Positions 27,354-35,418 are shown, numbered from the stretch's first letter. The stretch is 41,538 nucleotides of DNA from Pseudomonadota bacterium (GCA_021777335.1 JAJYDT010000015.1:1-41538), one strand, 5' to 3'. Notes: generated by a model not told the origin, from the sequence alone. Translations and numbers: made by a program.

Positions 27354-27731
27354 CTACCCGCGACGCTCCTCGAAATAGATCACGCAGCTGTTCGGGGCGT
27401 AATCCCCGTCAATGAGCGCACCCTTGGCCACAGCAATCACCGGCGCATCGAGATTCCCATGGATACTGGCCGTACCGCGTACCTCGATCTTGTGGCGCGC
27501 CTTGACGTTTCCCTCAAATCGTCCCTTGATAACGACGAGATCGGCGCTGAGGCTTCCCGTCCATCGACTTGCCGGACCAAGGAAAACACTGCCCTCAACC
27601 TGACCGTCGCCGAGCACCTCGCCATGCACGATCAGGTTGCGCCGTCCGCACAGATCTTTCGCCTGGACCGAGCTTGCCTCCACAACCTCTGGCAGCTCGG
27701 ACAGCTGGTCCACTGCTCGTTGCCGCCGCAT
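27354..27731 (-). CDS. Bactofilin (polymer-forming cytoskeletal protein)
   Basis: A 125-residue DUF583/bactofilin protein. The core is a beta-helix of short repeats rich in Gly and hydrophobics: NLIVHGEVLGDGQVEGSVFL, LVVIKGRFEGNVKARHKIEV, ASIHGNLDAPVIAVAKGALI. Bactofilins self-assemble into nucleotide-free filaments that help position wall or envelope machinery. GGGAGG lies 5 nt before ATG 27731 and an in-frame TGA stands five codons upstream, so the start is secure. The N-terminal arm carries a Cys. A possible small Cys-rich gene lies 57 nt upstream on the same strand. Confidence 0.88.
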   Translation of the reverse strand: MRRQRAVDQLSELPEVVEASSVQAKDLCGRRNLIVHGEVLGDGQVEGSVFLGPASRWTGSLSADLVVIKGRFEGNVKARHKIEVRGTASIHGNLDAPVIAVAKGALIDGDYAPNSCVIYFEERRG

Positions 27732-27788
27732 AGCCGCCTCCCGCGGTCACCGCCGCCTGCATAGAACCGTAGTCATAAACAGCTGGAA

Positions 27789-28007
27789 CTACAAGCCTTT
27801 TTGGATCATACGCTGGACATCCCGGGGATAGTACTCCTCTAGACCACCAGGTCGGCAAACCGGTGTGGCGACGGGCGGGCACGTACCGGCCAGAGACACA
27901 TGGATTATTTCGGGCTGCAGACCAGGGTGTCGGCAAAGCACTGCGGTATCGCAACGCTCCTGACAAGCGCCGTGGCAACTGGGATAAGGTGCGCAGACCG
28001 TGATCAC
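27789..28007 (-). CDS. Possible small cysteine-rich protein upstream of the bactofilin gene
   Basis: A 72-residue frame with GTG start at 28007 and TAG at 27791-27789. Cys spacing near the N-terminus is CX5CX3CX3C (CAPYPSCHGACQERC), with further Cys in VLCRHP, GTCPPV and PVCRPG, seven in all; it ends GGLEEYYPRDVQRMIQKGL, which looks protein-like. No signal peptide is evident. A weak AGGGG stands ~13 nt upstream. The family is not recognised. A metal-binding or disulfide-rich partner of bactofilin is a guess from co-orientation. The alternative is that 27732-28145 is non-coding. Confidence 0.4.
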   Translation of the reverse strand: MITVCAPYPSCHGACQERCDTAVLCRHPGLQPEIIHVSLAGTCPPVATPVCRPGGLEEYYPRDVQRMIQKGL

Positions 28008-28059
28008 CGGGCAAGGGTCCCCTGATCCATCCCGGCTGCGACCTGTTTTTTTATCATTT

Positions 28060-28065
28060 TATAAT
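28060..28065 (+). promoter_or_regulatory. Candidate -10 box in the AT-rich divergent gap before the DUF4124-like gene
   Basis: A perfect TATAAT stands in an AT-rich patch (28046-28085) that contrasts with the GC-rich surroundings, 80 nt before the start of the DUF4124-like gene. No convincing -35 is found 16-18 bp upstream. The patch may serve both that gene and the divergent small-ORF/bactofilin pair. The remaining sequence 28066-28145 shows nothing recognisable. Confidence 0.35.
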
Positions 28066-28145
28066 CAATGTGTTGTTAAGAAATATGGATCGGATTACCG
28101 GCGGACCAACTTGGCATAACCCGGAGCGTAGCCTAAATAAATACC

Positions 28146-28727
28146 ATGACCCGGCGTCGCACGCCCAAGATCCTGCTGGCCGCCCTGCTCACGGCCCCCA
28201 CACTGTTTGCGACCGGCCATGCCACGATCGTGAAGTGTCGCGACGCCTCAGGCCAGTGGCATTACGGCGACCATCCTGCACGCGCGTGCGGCCATCGTCC
28301 GGCCTACACCCTCGATGCCGGGGGGGTCGAGACCAAGGTGCCTGCCGCTGGCAATCAAGGTGAAAAAGGCATACCACAGGCGACGCAAGCAAAACAGCAG
28401 GCCGATGAGCGGCTGCTCGCGACCTACGGGAGTGCACGCGCTATCACGCAGGCGCGCAACCGGGCGATCGCCGCCCTCGAGAAACAGCGTCAAGGGGACC
28501 TGGAAACATTGAAGATCCTGCAGCAGACGCTCGCCCATATGCAGTCCACCGCAGCACTTGCAAGACAGCCTTCCGCGACGCTTTTGCGTGACATTACGGA
28601 AACCGAAAACCAGATTGCCGCGGAACAGCGGACGCTGAATTCGGAAACAGCCACGGAACAGGCGGTACGCGCGCGCTACGCCGGGCAGCGTAAACGTTTT
28701 CTTGCCCTGAAAACCCCGGCTTCCTAG
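28146..28727 (+). CDS. Exported DUF4124-like protein with coiled coil
   Basis: A 193-residue protein with an N-terminal signal peptide (RRRTPKILLAALLTAPTLF, cleavage near ATGHA). The mature start TIVKCRDASGQWHYGDHPA has the K-C-x-D-xxGxxxYxD pattern of DUF4124 domains common in gammaproteobacterial periplasmic proteins. Residues ~85-185 are rich in Gln, Glu, Ala and Arg with heptad-like spacing (LEKQRQGDLETLKILQQTL), predicting a coiled coil. Function unknown. It is convergent with moaE; the two stops overlap by 4 bp. Confidence 0.75.
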   Translation: MTRRRTPKILLAALLTAPTLFATGHATIVKCRDASGQWHYGDHPARACGHRPAYTLDAGGVETKVPAAGNQGEKGIPQATQAKQQADERLLATYGSARAITQARNRAIAALEKQRQGDLETLKILQQTLAHMQSTAALARQPSATLLRDITETENQIAAEQRTLNSETATEQAVRARYAGQRKRFLALKTPAS

Positions 28728-29161
28728 GGTTCCTTTTCCGCCACCACCCAGTGTGTCCCGGAATCCGTAGACTCACGCTTCCAGAACGGTGCCCGGGTCT
28801 TGAGTACCTCCATGATCTCGCGGCAGGCCCCGAACGCATCGTTGCGGTGCGCGGCCCACACGGCCACGACGACAATCGTGTCATTTCGCGCGATCTCGCC
28901 CACACGATGGACGGTGAGTGCGTCTATGACGTTCCAGCGCGCCCGGGCCTCGGTCTCGATCCGCTGAAGCTCACGCTCAGTCATGCCAGGGTAGTGTTCG
29001 AGCATCATGGCGGATACCGTGCGACCCTGGTTGAGATCACGCAGCGTGCCGACAAACACTGCCGTGGCCCCGTACTTGCCGGCGAGTTCCGGATGATCGG
29101 TCACATGGCACCCGATCTCAGCCCAGGGATCAAACGGCGCGGCCCGCAAGAAAACGGCCAT
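28724..29161 (-). CDS. moaE: Molybdopterin synthase catalytic subunit
   Basis: A 145-residue MoaE. The pattern ATAVFVGTLRDLNQGRTV, then LEHYPGMTERELQRI, VHRVGEIARNDTIVVVAVWA and LKTRAPFWKRE matches the family, including the catalytic Lys in the last block. With MoaD it converts precursor Z (cPMP) to molybdopterin. ATG at 29161 follows the moaD TAG with no gap. Confidence 0.95.
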   Translation of the reverse strand: MAVFLRAAPFDPWAEIGCHVTDHPELAGKYGATAVFVGTLRDLNQGRTVSAMMLEHYPGMTERELQRIETEARARWNVIDALTVHRVGEIARNDTIVVVAVWAAHRNDAFGACREIMEVLKTRAPFWKRESTDSGTHWVVAEKEP

Positions 29162-29389
29162 CTAGCCTCCGGTCACGGGCGGGAAGAAAGCGACCTCGTC
29201 ACCGTCTTGCAACCTCTGGGCGAATGGCGCGTATTCGTGGTTCACGGCGGCCAGTACCAGGGCTCCCACGTCGCCGCCGACCTGCGCCCACAGATCCTGG
29301 ACAGACGGTGATCCTTGCAGATCGACCGTCTCCACCGCCTTTCCGAGACGTTCCCGAAGGCTTGCAAAATAACGGATATGTATACGCAT
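29162..29389 (-). CDS. moaD: Molybdopterin synthase sulfur-carrier subunit
   Basis: A 75-residue ubiquitin-fold carrier ending in the required Gly-Gly (VAFFPPVTGG), which becomes a thiocarboxylate. IRYFASLRERLG at the N-terminus and AVNHEYAPFAQRLQDGDEV are typical. It precedes moaE with TAG-ATG adjacency. Other moa genes are not in the window. It is divergent from sat. Confidence 0.94.
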   Translation of the reverse strand: MRIHIRYFASLRERLGKAVETVDLQGSPSVQDLWAQVGGDVGALVLAAVNHEYAPFAQRLQDGDEVAFFPPVTGG

Positions 29390-29453
29390 AGGGCGAAAGA
29401 TTGTATCCTTCTGGGCCTCTGTCCGCAGGGAGCGGCGGACTGTGAGAGACCCC

Positions 29454-29484
29454 TAAGTATCTGCTTATTTTAAGTATCTGCTTA
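29454..29484 (+). repeat. Tandem 14-bp repeat TAAGTATCTGCTTA x2 upstream of sat
   Basis: TAAGTATCTGCTTA occurs exactly at 29454-29467 and 29471-29484, 17 bp apart centre to centre. Each unit is itself a dyad (TAAG...CTTA). The repeats lie in the 249-nt gap between moaD and sat, ~155 nt before the sat ATG, where a regulator of the sulfur genes (or of moaD) could bind. No clear promoter pair was found next to them. Confidence 0.6.
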
Positions 29485-29638
29485 AATAAACGGTCCTTAT
29501 GTGTTCTCTAGTAATACTAATTAGTTTTATGGCCTATGACACTATAGAGTGCGCCATACTCGGACCGGCTGGGCCGTAGCAAAATCAGCCAGCGATCTTC
29601 TTGTACACCGTTTTCATTTTTCGAGGAACAATGTCTTT

Positions 29639-30856
29639 ATGTCCAGATTGGTGAGCCCTCACGGCGGCGGCGCGCTGAAACCATTGCTGCTCGAGGGAGC
29701 TGCACGGCAGGCGGAACTTGATCGCGCCCGGACACTCCCGAAACTGCGCCTGTCCTCGCGCGAGACCGGCGACGTCATCATGATGGGCATCGGCGGGTTT
29801 ACGCCGCTCGAGGGCTTCATGGCCGAGGCCGACTGGCGTGGCGTATGCGACCGGATGAAGATGGCGAATGGCGTGTTCTGGCCGATCCCGATCACGCTCT
29901 CCACCAGCAAGGCCGAGGCTGATGGCATCAAGACAGGCTCCGAGGTGGCGCTGACTGATGGCGAAACCGGGGAGATCATGGCCACCCTGAAGGTGACCGA
30001 AAAATACACCATCGACAAGGCCCATGAATGCCAGATGGTCTACAAGACCACCGACCCCGCGCATCCGGGTGTGAAGATGGTGCTGGAGCAGGGCGAGATC
30101 AACCTGGCGGGTCCCGTACGCGTGCTCTCCCAGGGCGAGTTCCCGAAGAAATACGCGGGGACCTATATGACCCCGCGCGAAACCCGCGCGCTGTTCGAAG
30201 CCAAGGGCTGGTCCACGGTCGCCGCGTTTCAGACCCGCAATCCCATGCACCGGTCGCACGAGTATCTCGCGAAGATCGCAGTCGAGATCTGCGACGGTGT
30301 CATGATCCATTCCCTCCTGGGTAAGCTGAAGCCGGGCGACATCCCGGCCGAGATCCGCAGCGCCGCCATTGCCAAATTGATCGAGGTGGCCTTCGTCAAG
30401 GACACCGTCGTGCAGTCCGGCTACCCGCTCGACATGCGCTATGCCGGCCCGCGCGAGGCGCTTCTGCACGCGCTGTTCCGGCAAAACTATGGCTGTTCCC
30501 ACCTGATCGTCGGCCGTGACCATGCCGGGGTCGGGGACTATTACGGACCGTTCGACGCCCACAAGATCTTCGACGAGATCCCCAAGGACGCACTCGAGAC
30601 CAAACCACTCAAGATCGACTGGACGTTCTGGTGCTACAAATGCGGCGGGATGGCGTCGACACGCACCTGTCCGCACGAAGCCTCTGACCGCCTGCTGCTG
30701 TCGGGCACGAAGCTGCGCAAGGCACTGTCGGAAGGCTCTGAGGTACCGAATGAATTCAGCCGCCCGGAGGTATTGGCGATCTTAAGGGATTATTACGCCA
30801 ATCTGAAGGACGACGAGCGGGTGGAGGTCAAACTGTCTGGCCATTCGGCCAAGTAG
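29639..30856 (+). CDS. sat: Sulfate adenylyltransferase (ATP sulfurylase), dissimilatory type
   Basis: A 405-residue homo-oligomeric ATP sulfurylase. The active-site blocks are [14 protein letters not shown] (QxRNPxHxxH), [18 protein letters not shown] and [13 protein letters not shown] CxxC...C-x-H zinc-type site is visible in [17 protein letters not shown], as in dissimilatory Sat enzymes. In sulfur oxidisers it runs in reverse: APS plus pyrophosphate gives ATP and sulfate, a substrate-level phosphorylation. ATG at 29639 gives the SRLVSPHGG start; GAGGA lies 11 nt upstream, a long spacing. aprB and aprA follow on the same strand. Confidence 0.96.
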   Translation: MSRLVSPHGGGALKPLLLEGAARQAELDRARTLPKLRLSSRETGDVIMMGIGGFTPLEGFMAEADWRGVCDRMKMANGVFWPIPITLSTSKAEADGIKTGSEVALTDGETGEIMATLKVTEKYTIDKAHECQMVYKTTDPAHPGVKMVLEQGEINLAGPVRVLSQGEFPKKYAGTYMTPRETRALFEAKGWSTVAAFQTRNPMHRSHEYLAKIAVEICDGVMIHSLLGKLKPGDIPAEIRSAAIAKLIEVAFVKDTVVQSGYPLDMRYAGPREALLHALFRQNYGCSHLIVGRDHAGVGDYYGPFDAHKIFDEIPKDALETKPLKIDWTFWCYKCGGMASTRTCPHEASDRLLLSGTKLRKALSEGSEVPNEFSRPEVLAILRDYYANLKDDERVEVKLSGHSAK

Positions 30857-30880
30857 TAACCATTCGCTTCTTCTGAAGAT

Positions 30881-30899
30881 GGCCGCTCTACAGGCGGCT
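30881..30899 (+). other. Small hairpin between sat and aprB
   Basis: GCCGC (30882-30886) and GCGGC (30894-30898) flank a 7-nt loop 24 nt after the sat stop. No T tract follows, so it is unlikely to end transcription; it could protect or process a sat-aprBA transcript. Weak evidence. Confidence 0.3.
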
Positions 30900-30956
30900 G
30901 GAAAGCCGGGATCGGTTTTCGTGATTTACACAAGTTCAACTTAATGGAGAAAGATG

Positions 30957-31424
30957 ATGCCAACGTTCGTACGTACCGACAAGTGCGATGGCTGCAAGGG
31001 TCAGGATAAGACCGCTTGCATGTACATTTGCCCGCATGACCTCATGTTGCTTGACAAAGATGGTTCCCATACCGGCCATGCCATGAAGGCGTTCAACCAG
31101 GAACCGGAGCAGTGCTGGGAATGCTATTCCTGCGTCAAGATCTGCCCACAGAATGCGATCGAGGTGCGTCACTATGCCGACGTCGTACCGCTCGGTGGTT
31201 CCGTGCAGCCGCTGCGTGGCACCGATGCCATCATGTGGACGGTCAAGTTCCGCAACGGCAATATGAAGCGGTTCAAGTTCCCGATCCGTACCACGGCAGA
31301 AGGTTCGGTGGAGCCGTATGCGAACAAGCCGAAGCCGGATCTGAAACAGATCGGCGACAATGTGCTCTTTACCGAGACGAAGGCTTATCCCTGCGACAAG
31401 AGCCAGCTCCTGCACGTCAAGTAA
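30957..31424 (+). CDS. aprB: Adenylylsulfate reductase beta subunit
   Basis: A 155-residue iron-sulfur subunit. Cys at residues 10, 13, 21 and 25 (CDGCKGQDKTACMYICP) and 53, 56, 59 and 63 (CWECYSCVKICP) provide two [4Fe-4S] clusters. The tail that embraces the alpha subunit follows. With AprA it interconverts APS and sulfite plus AMP; in sulfur oxidisers it runs toward APS. Two ATGs are in tandem (30954, 30957); the second is 7 nt after GGAGA and gives the usual MPTFVRT start. aprA follows after 82 nt. Confidence 0.96.
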   Translation: MPTFVRTDKCDGCKGQDKTACMYICPHDLMLLDKDGSHTGHAMKAFNQEPEQCWECYSCVKICPQNAIEVRHYADVVPLGGSVQPLRGTDAIMWTVKFRNGNMKRFKFPIRTTAEGSVEPYANKPKPDLKQIGDNVLFTETKAYPCDKSQLLHVK

Positions 31425-31506
31425 GCATGGAGTTTTGGTCAACGGTTGTCGGCGAGAGCGGGCCGGGTCCCGTGCCGATGCCATTACCATCCTTTTAAGG
31501 TGAACT

Positions 31507-33429
31507 ATGTCTACAGAAGCAACGTTTGGAAATCCGCAGGTCGTTGAGGAAGAGGTGGATATCCTCATCATTGGAGGCGGCATGGCCGCCTGCGGGGCGG
31601 CGTTCGAGATCATGCGCTGGATCGAAGGCACGAAGCTTAAGGTCAAGCTCGTCGACAAAGCCGCGATGGACCGCTCGGGTGCTGTGGCTCAGGGCCTGTC
31701 CGCGATCAATACCTACATGGGCGGCATGGATCCGGCGGACTACGCGCGCATGGTCGCAAACGACCTGATGGGTATTACACGCGACGATCTGGCTTATGAC
31801 GTCGGCCGTCATGTCGACGATTCCGTGCACCTGTTCGAGGAATGGGGCCTGCCAATCTGGAAACAGCCGGGCGACGAAGGCAAACTCCTGAAAGACGGCG
31901 GCAAACCGGTACGCTCAGGCAAGTGGCAGATCATGATCAACGGCGAGTCCTACAAGGTGATCGTCGCGGAAGCGGCCAAAAAAGCCCTGGGCATGGACAA
32001 CATCCAGGAGCGTGTCTTCATCGTCAAGCTTGTAAACGACAAGAATGACCCGAAGCGCGTCGCCGGGGCGGTCGGTTTCAGCGTGCGCGAACATAAGGTC
32101 TATGTCTACAAGTTCAAGGCCTGCCTGTTGGTCGCGGGCGGGGCCGTCAATATCTTCCGGCCGCGCTCCGTCGGTGAAGGTACGGGTCGCGCCTGGTATC
32201 CGGTATGGAATGCCGGCTCGACCTACGCGATGGCGGCCGAGGCTGGCGCCGAGATGACCATGATGGAGAACCGCTTCGTGCCCGCCCGCTTCAAGGATGG
32301 ATACGGCCCCGTCGGCGCCTGGTTCCTCCTGTTCAAAGCCAAGGCGATCAACGCCTTTGGCGAAGTCTACATGGACAAGAACAAGGAGATGCTCAAACAG
32401 TATCCGCCGTACGGGCTCGCCGCAGTGCCTGCGTCCTGCCTGCGCAACCACCTCATGATGCACGAAATGAAGGAAGGCCGTGGCCCGATTTACATGGACA
32501 CGCCGACGGCGCTCGCGAAACTTGCCGAGACCATGACCCCGAAAGAGATCAAGCATCTTGAAGCCGAGGCATGGGAAGACTTTCTCGACATGTGTATTGG
32601 TCAGGCGGGCGTATGGGCGGGTGAAAACATCGAGCCCGAAAAGAAACCGTCTGAGCTGATGCCGACGGAACCCTACCTGCTTGGGTCGCATTCGGGCTGT
32701 TGCGGCATCTGGGTGTCTGGTCCTGAAGATCTGGGGGCCCCCGACGACTGGCATTGGGGTTATAACCGCATGACCACCGTCAAGGGTCTGTTCACCGCAG
32801 GGGATGGTGTTGGCGCATCCGGCCACAAGTTCTCCTCCGGCTCGCATGCCGAGGGACGTCTCGCGGCCAAGGCAATGGTAAAATTCGCGCTCGATAACAA
32901 GGACTGGAAACCGGAACTGGACACACCCGTCAACGATCTGGTGGAACAAATCTACAAGCCGGTGCGGACCTATCTCGAGCATAAGGATTACACCACCGCG
33001 ATCGATATCAACCCGCATTACATCACGCCTAAGATGTTGCAGTTCCGGCTGCAAAAGATCATGGACGAATACGTGGCAGGCGTTGCGACCTGGTATCAGA
33101 CCAACGCTAAGATGCTTTCCGTCGCCGAGGAAAAGCTGGAAATGCTGAAGGAAGACGCCCTCAAAATGCGGGCCAAGGACCTTCACGAGCTGCTGCGCGC
33201 GTGGGAGAACTATCACCGCGTACTGACTGCCGAGGCGCACATGAAACACATCCAGTTCCGCGAGGAGAGCCGTTACCCGGGATTCTACTATCGCATGGAC
33301 TACAACTTCATTGATGAGAAGAACTGGAAGGTGTTCGTGAACTCGACCTACGACCGGAAGACGAAGAAGTGGACGGTGTTCAAGCGCCCCCACGTCGACC
33401 TTGTGTCGAAGCCGACCGCGGGCCATTAA
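31507..33429 (+). CDS. aprA: Adenylylsulfate reductase alpha subunit
   Basis: A 640-residue FAD-binding catalytic subunit. The dinucleotide-binding start is DILIIGGGMAACGAAFEI, followed by KAAMDRSGAVAQGLSAINTY. HSGCCGIWVSGPEDLG and GLFTAGDGVGASGHKFSSGS are AprA signatures. It lacks a signal peptide, as expected for a cytoplasmic enzyme. AAGGTGA lies ~5 nt before the ATG. No aprM or qmoABC gene, the usual electron partners, is beside it. A strong terminator follows. Confidence 0.97.
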   Translation: MSTEATFGNPQVVEEEVDILIIGGGMAACGAAFEIMRWIEGTKLKVKLVDKAAMDRSGAVAQGLSAINTYMGGMDPADYARMVANDLMGITRDDLAYDVGRHVDDSVHLFEEWGLPIWKQPGDEGKLLKDGGKPVRSGKWQIMINGESYKVIVAEAAKKALGMDNIQERVFIVKLVNDKNDPKRVAGAVGFSVREHKVYVYKFKACLLVAGGAVNIFRPRSVGEGTGRAWYPVWNAGSTYAMAAEAGAEMTMMENRFVPARFKDGYGPVGAWFLLFKAKAINAFGEVYMDKNKEMLKQYPPYGLAAVPASCLRNHLMMHEMKEGRGPIYMDTPTALAKLAETMTPKEIKHLEAEAWEDFLDMCIGQAGVWAGENIEPEKKPSELMPTEPYLLGSHSGCCGIWVSGPEDLGAPDDWHWGYNRMTTVKGLFTAGDGVGASGHKFSSGSHAEGRLAAKAMVKFALDNKDWKPELDTPVNDLVEQIYKPVRTYLEHKDYTTAIDINPHYITPKMLQFRLQKIMDEYVAGVATWYQTNAKMLSVAEEKLEMLKEDALKMRAKDLHELLRAWENYHRVLTAEAHMKHIQFREESRYPGFYYRMDYNFIDEKNWKVFVNSTYDRKTKKWTVFKRPHVDLVSKPTAGH

Positions 33430-33444
33430 GCTATCGTTGTTCCC

Positions 33445-33480
33445 GGCCCGGGGTCGTTTCCGCCCCGGGCCTTCTTTTTT
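33445..33480 (+). terminator. Rho-independent terminator after aprA
   Basis: GGCCCGGGG (33445-33453) and CCCCGGGCC (33463-33471) form a perfect 9-bp GC-rich stem with a 9-nt loop, followed by TTCTTTTTT to 33480. It lies 16 nt after the aprA stop and ends the sat-aprBA unit. It is the only textbook intrinsic terminator I could see in the window. Confidence 0.93.
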
Positions 33481-33506
33481 CAGCCAGCTCACCTTGAGGG
33501 TCCGCC

Positions 33507-34370
33507 ATGAGTGACCCGTTATCAGACCTCCTTCCGGGCAATCCGATCCAGCCGGTCAAGCTCGACCTGACTGACAATTTCAGGTTTCGCTGCCACAAAG
33601 GCATTGCCTGTTTCAACAAATGCTGCGAGAGCATCGATATTGCACTCACGCCATACGATATCCTGAGTCTCAAGAAGCGCCTCGGACTTACCTCGCGCGA
33701 GTTTCTGCATCTCCATACCGTGCCCTTCGAAATGGACGCGCACGGGGTACCGGGCGTAAAACTCAAAACCCGGGACGATACCACTGCCTGCCAGTTTCTT
33801 ACACCCGAGGGATGCGGCGTTTACGAGGATCGCCCAACGGCATGCCGCTACTACGCGCTGGGGCTCATGTCGATGCGCAAGAAAGATTCGCCGACGGACG
33901 AGAACATGTACTTCGTCGTCAAGGAACCGCACTGTCTCGGTCATCTGGAGAGCCAGGTGCAGACTGTCGCCGAGTACCGGCAGTCACAGGGTGTCGACCG
34001 CTACGACGAACTCAACCGGGAGTGGCGCCAGGTCGTGCTCAAGAAACGCTCCTGCGGGCCGACGATCGGAAAGCCGTCGGACCGCAGCCTGCAGCTGTTT
34101 TTCCTCGCGAGCTATGATCTGGATGGTTTCAGGGACTTCATCCTGAACCCGAGCTTCCGCCAAGTGTACGATGTGCCGGTCGAGGAACTGGAACGCCTGT
34201 CGCTGGATGATATTGCGCTGATGCAGTTCGGGTTCCGCTTCCTGAAGCAGGTCTTGTTCGGTGAGCGGACAATCCCGACCCAGCCCGATGCGCTCGAGAC
34301 GCGCACACGCCGCCGGCAGGAGATCAACCGGCAGAAGCAGGCGCCCGGCGCTACCGACACCAAATCCTGA
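33507..34370 (+). CDS. YkgJ-family cysteine-cluster protein
   Basis: A 287-residue protein with the YkgJ-type Cys pattern for zinc or iron binding: FRCHKGIACFNKCC at residues ~27-40, then CQFLTPEGCGVYEDRPTACR and a late Cys in EPHCLG. PYDILSLKKRLGLTSREFL is also family-typical. Biochemical function is unknown. GAGGG precedes ATG 33507 by 7 nt. It is cotranscribed with aprBA only if the terminator is read through. A perfect hairpin follows its stop. Confidence 0.82.
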   Translation: MSDPLSDLLPGNPIQPVKLDLTDNFRFRCHKGIACFNKCCESIDIALTPYDILSLKKRLGLTSREFLHLHTVPFEMDAHGVPGVKLKTRDDTTACQFLTPEGCGVYEDRPTACRYYALGLMSMRKKDSPTDENMYFVVKEPHCLGHLESQVQTVAEYRQSQGVDRYDELNREWRQVVLKKRSCGPTIGKPSDRSLQLFFLASYDLDGFRDFILNPSFRQVYDVPVEELERLSLDDIALMQFGFRFLKQVLFGERTIPTQPDALETRTRRRQEINRQKQAPGATDTKS

Positions 34371-34377
34371 AATCCGG

Positions 34378-34406
34378 CCCTGCCTGCCTGCATGCGGCAG
34401 GCAGGG
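34378..34406 (+). terminator. Perfect 11-bp hairpin after the YkgJ gene
   Basis: CCCTGCCTGCC (34378-34388) pairs exactly with GGCAGGCAGGG (34396-34406) around the loop TGCATGC, 8 nt after the stop. No T run follows, so it is either a non-canonical terminator or a 3'-end stabiliser. Confidence 0.5.
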
Positions 34407-34739
34407 TCCCTCCAGGGGCTATGGGCTGGCGGCCTCTCGGGATGACAACGAAAAAGTCCCGACACGACTGGACATGGGGCCGGTGCAGTCGCGATCACGC
34501 CGGGCAGACCAGTCCGTACACAACCGCCCAATGCGCCCAGATTTTCGATCTGGACCTCCTGCCAGAATAAAAGCGGGGCCCGGGCTCACGAAACGCAACC
34601 GCGCAGAGGGGCGTCCCGCGTCTGAATCGACCGGATGAGCATTCTTGATCACGGGGGCGGCATGCGGTCGCGCCGAAAAGCAACCCGGACTATCCTCGAC
34701 CTCGCGCCGTGCCTGCCGGCGTTCGCACCGGGTTCCGGC
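34407..34739. other. 333-nt stretch without a recognised gene
   Basis: Between the YkgJ hairpin and the XRE gene no frame has recognisable protein character on either strand, and no tRNA-like or strong repeat structure was seen. It marks the change from the sulfur block to accessory DNA. Confidence 0.5.
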
Positions 34740-35129
34740 CTAATCCCGCGAAGAACCCGGCGGACGCGCATTTCTCACCCGCAGCGCACGAATCACCTCC
34801 TTCAGCGTGTCGCGTTCAGCGCGGGACAGCGCCATCCAGTCACGGGCGAGACTGACTGCCTCCTCGCTCAAATGCGCCACCCCGTCAGAGTGATAGTCAC
34901 TCGGCGATTCCTGCACCGCCGGTTCATGCATCGCCCCTTCGTCCCAAAGCAACCACTCGCTACGCACACCGAGAATCCGCGCGAGCTCCATGAGTGCCCG
35001 CGGTCGGCGCACAACACCTGACTCGATCGCCTGTACCGTCTGCGGACGCAGACCGGCCTGTCGCGCGAGCGCAGACTGACTGAGATCAGCTCGCTCGCGG
35101 GCGTAACGCATTCGTTCGGCTAAGGTCAT
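34740..35129 (-). CDS. XRE-family transcriptional regulator (CI-like, without protease domain)
   Basis: A 129-residue protein with an N-terminal helix-turn-helix (RYARERADLSQSALARQAGL, RPQTVQAIESG) and a ~60-residue acidic tail (EEAVSLARDWMALSRAERD) that may dimerise. The HTH resembles phage repressors, but no LexA-like Ser/Lys peptidase domain is present. The ATG at 35129 is chosen because AAGGAGAAG lies ~6 nt upstream; an in-frame ATG at 35168 sits inside the palindrome. It is divergent from a second small XRE gene across a 67-nt gap. No effector genes accompany the pair. Confidence 0.82.
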   Translation of the reverse strand: MTLAERMRYARERADLSQSALARQAGLRPQTVQAIESGVVRRPRALMELARILGVRSEWLLWDEGAMHEPAVQESPSDYHSDGVAHLSEEAVSLARDWMALSRAERDTLKEVIRALRVRNARPPGSSRD

Positions 35130-35149
35130 GGAAACTTCTCCTTTTTCCT

Positions 35150-35181
35150 TTTTTATGGTATATACCATAAAAATGGTATAT
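35150..35181. promoter_or_regulatory. Palindromic operator between the divergent XRE genes
   Basis: 35150-35173 is a perfect 24-bp palindrome centred on ATGGTATATACCAT (35155-35168). The unit ATGGTATAT recurs at 35173-35181, 18 bp from the first. The site lies 21 nt from one start and 24 nt from the other, so one bound dimer could control both genes, and the second repeat could favour one side. Confidence 0.75.
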
Positions 35182-35196
35182 AAAAAAGGAGGATTT

Positions 35197-35418
35197 ATGG
35201 AATCATCAGCACGTGCCGACCTGGCCCGCCATATCCGCTGGCGCCGATTTGCACAAGGGTGGAGCCAGGAACGGCTGGCCGAGATGAGCGGTATGCATCG
35301 GACCTACATCAGCGCGATCGAGCGGGGCCGCGTCAATCCCGGTCTCGACACGCTCGAACGTCTCGCGCAAGCGCTCTGCGTGCCCATATCGGCATTGCTC
35401 GAGGCACCCGCCCCATAG
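35197..35418 (+). CDS. Small XRE-family helix-turn-helix protein
   Basis: A 73-residue protein that is almost only an HTH domain: LARHIRWRRFAQGWSQERLA, EMSGMHRTYISAIERG, then NPGLDTLERLAQALCVPIS. Such size and sequence are like C (controller) proteins of restriction systems and Cro-like regulators. ATG at 35197 has GGAGG 5 nt upstream. It faces the larger XRE gene across the shared palindrome. An IS607 relic begins ~60 nt downstream, so genes once linked to it may have been lost. Confidence 0.82.
   Translation: MESSARADLARHIRWRRFAQGWSQERLAEMSGMHRTYISAIERGRVNPGLDTLERLAQALCVPISALLEAPAP

Noticed and set aside
29531-29556. Phage T7-like promoter (CACTATAGAG) before sat
   Set aside because: Only the CACTATAG core matches; the rest of the T7 consensus is absent and no T7-type polymerase is expected.
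31915-33492. A 525-codon minus-strand frame opposite aprA
   Set aside because: It mirrors the codon bias of aprA, which is beyond doubt on the plus strand, and has no family resemblance.
34378-34406. A classical rho-independent terminator after the YkgJ gene
   Set aside because: The stem is perfect but lacks any T tract, so it is listed only as a hairpin of uncertain role.
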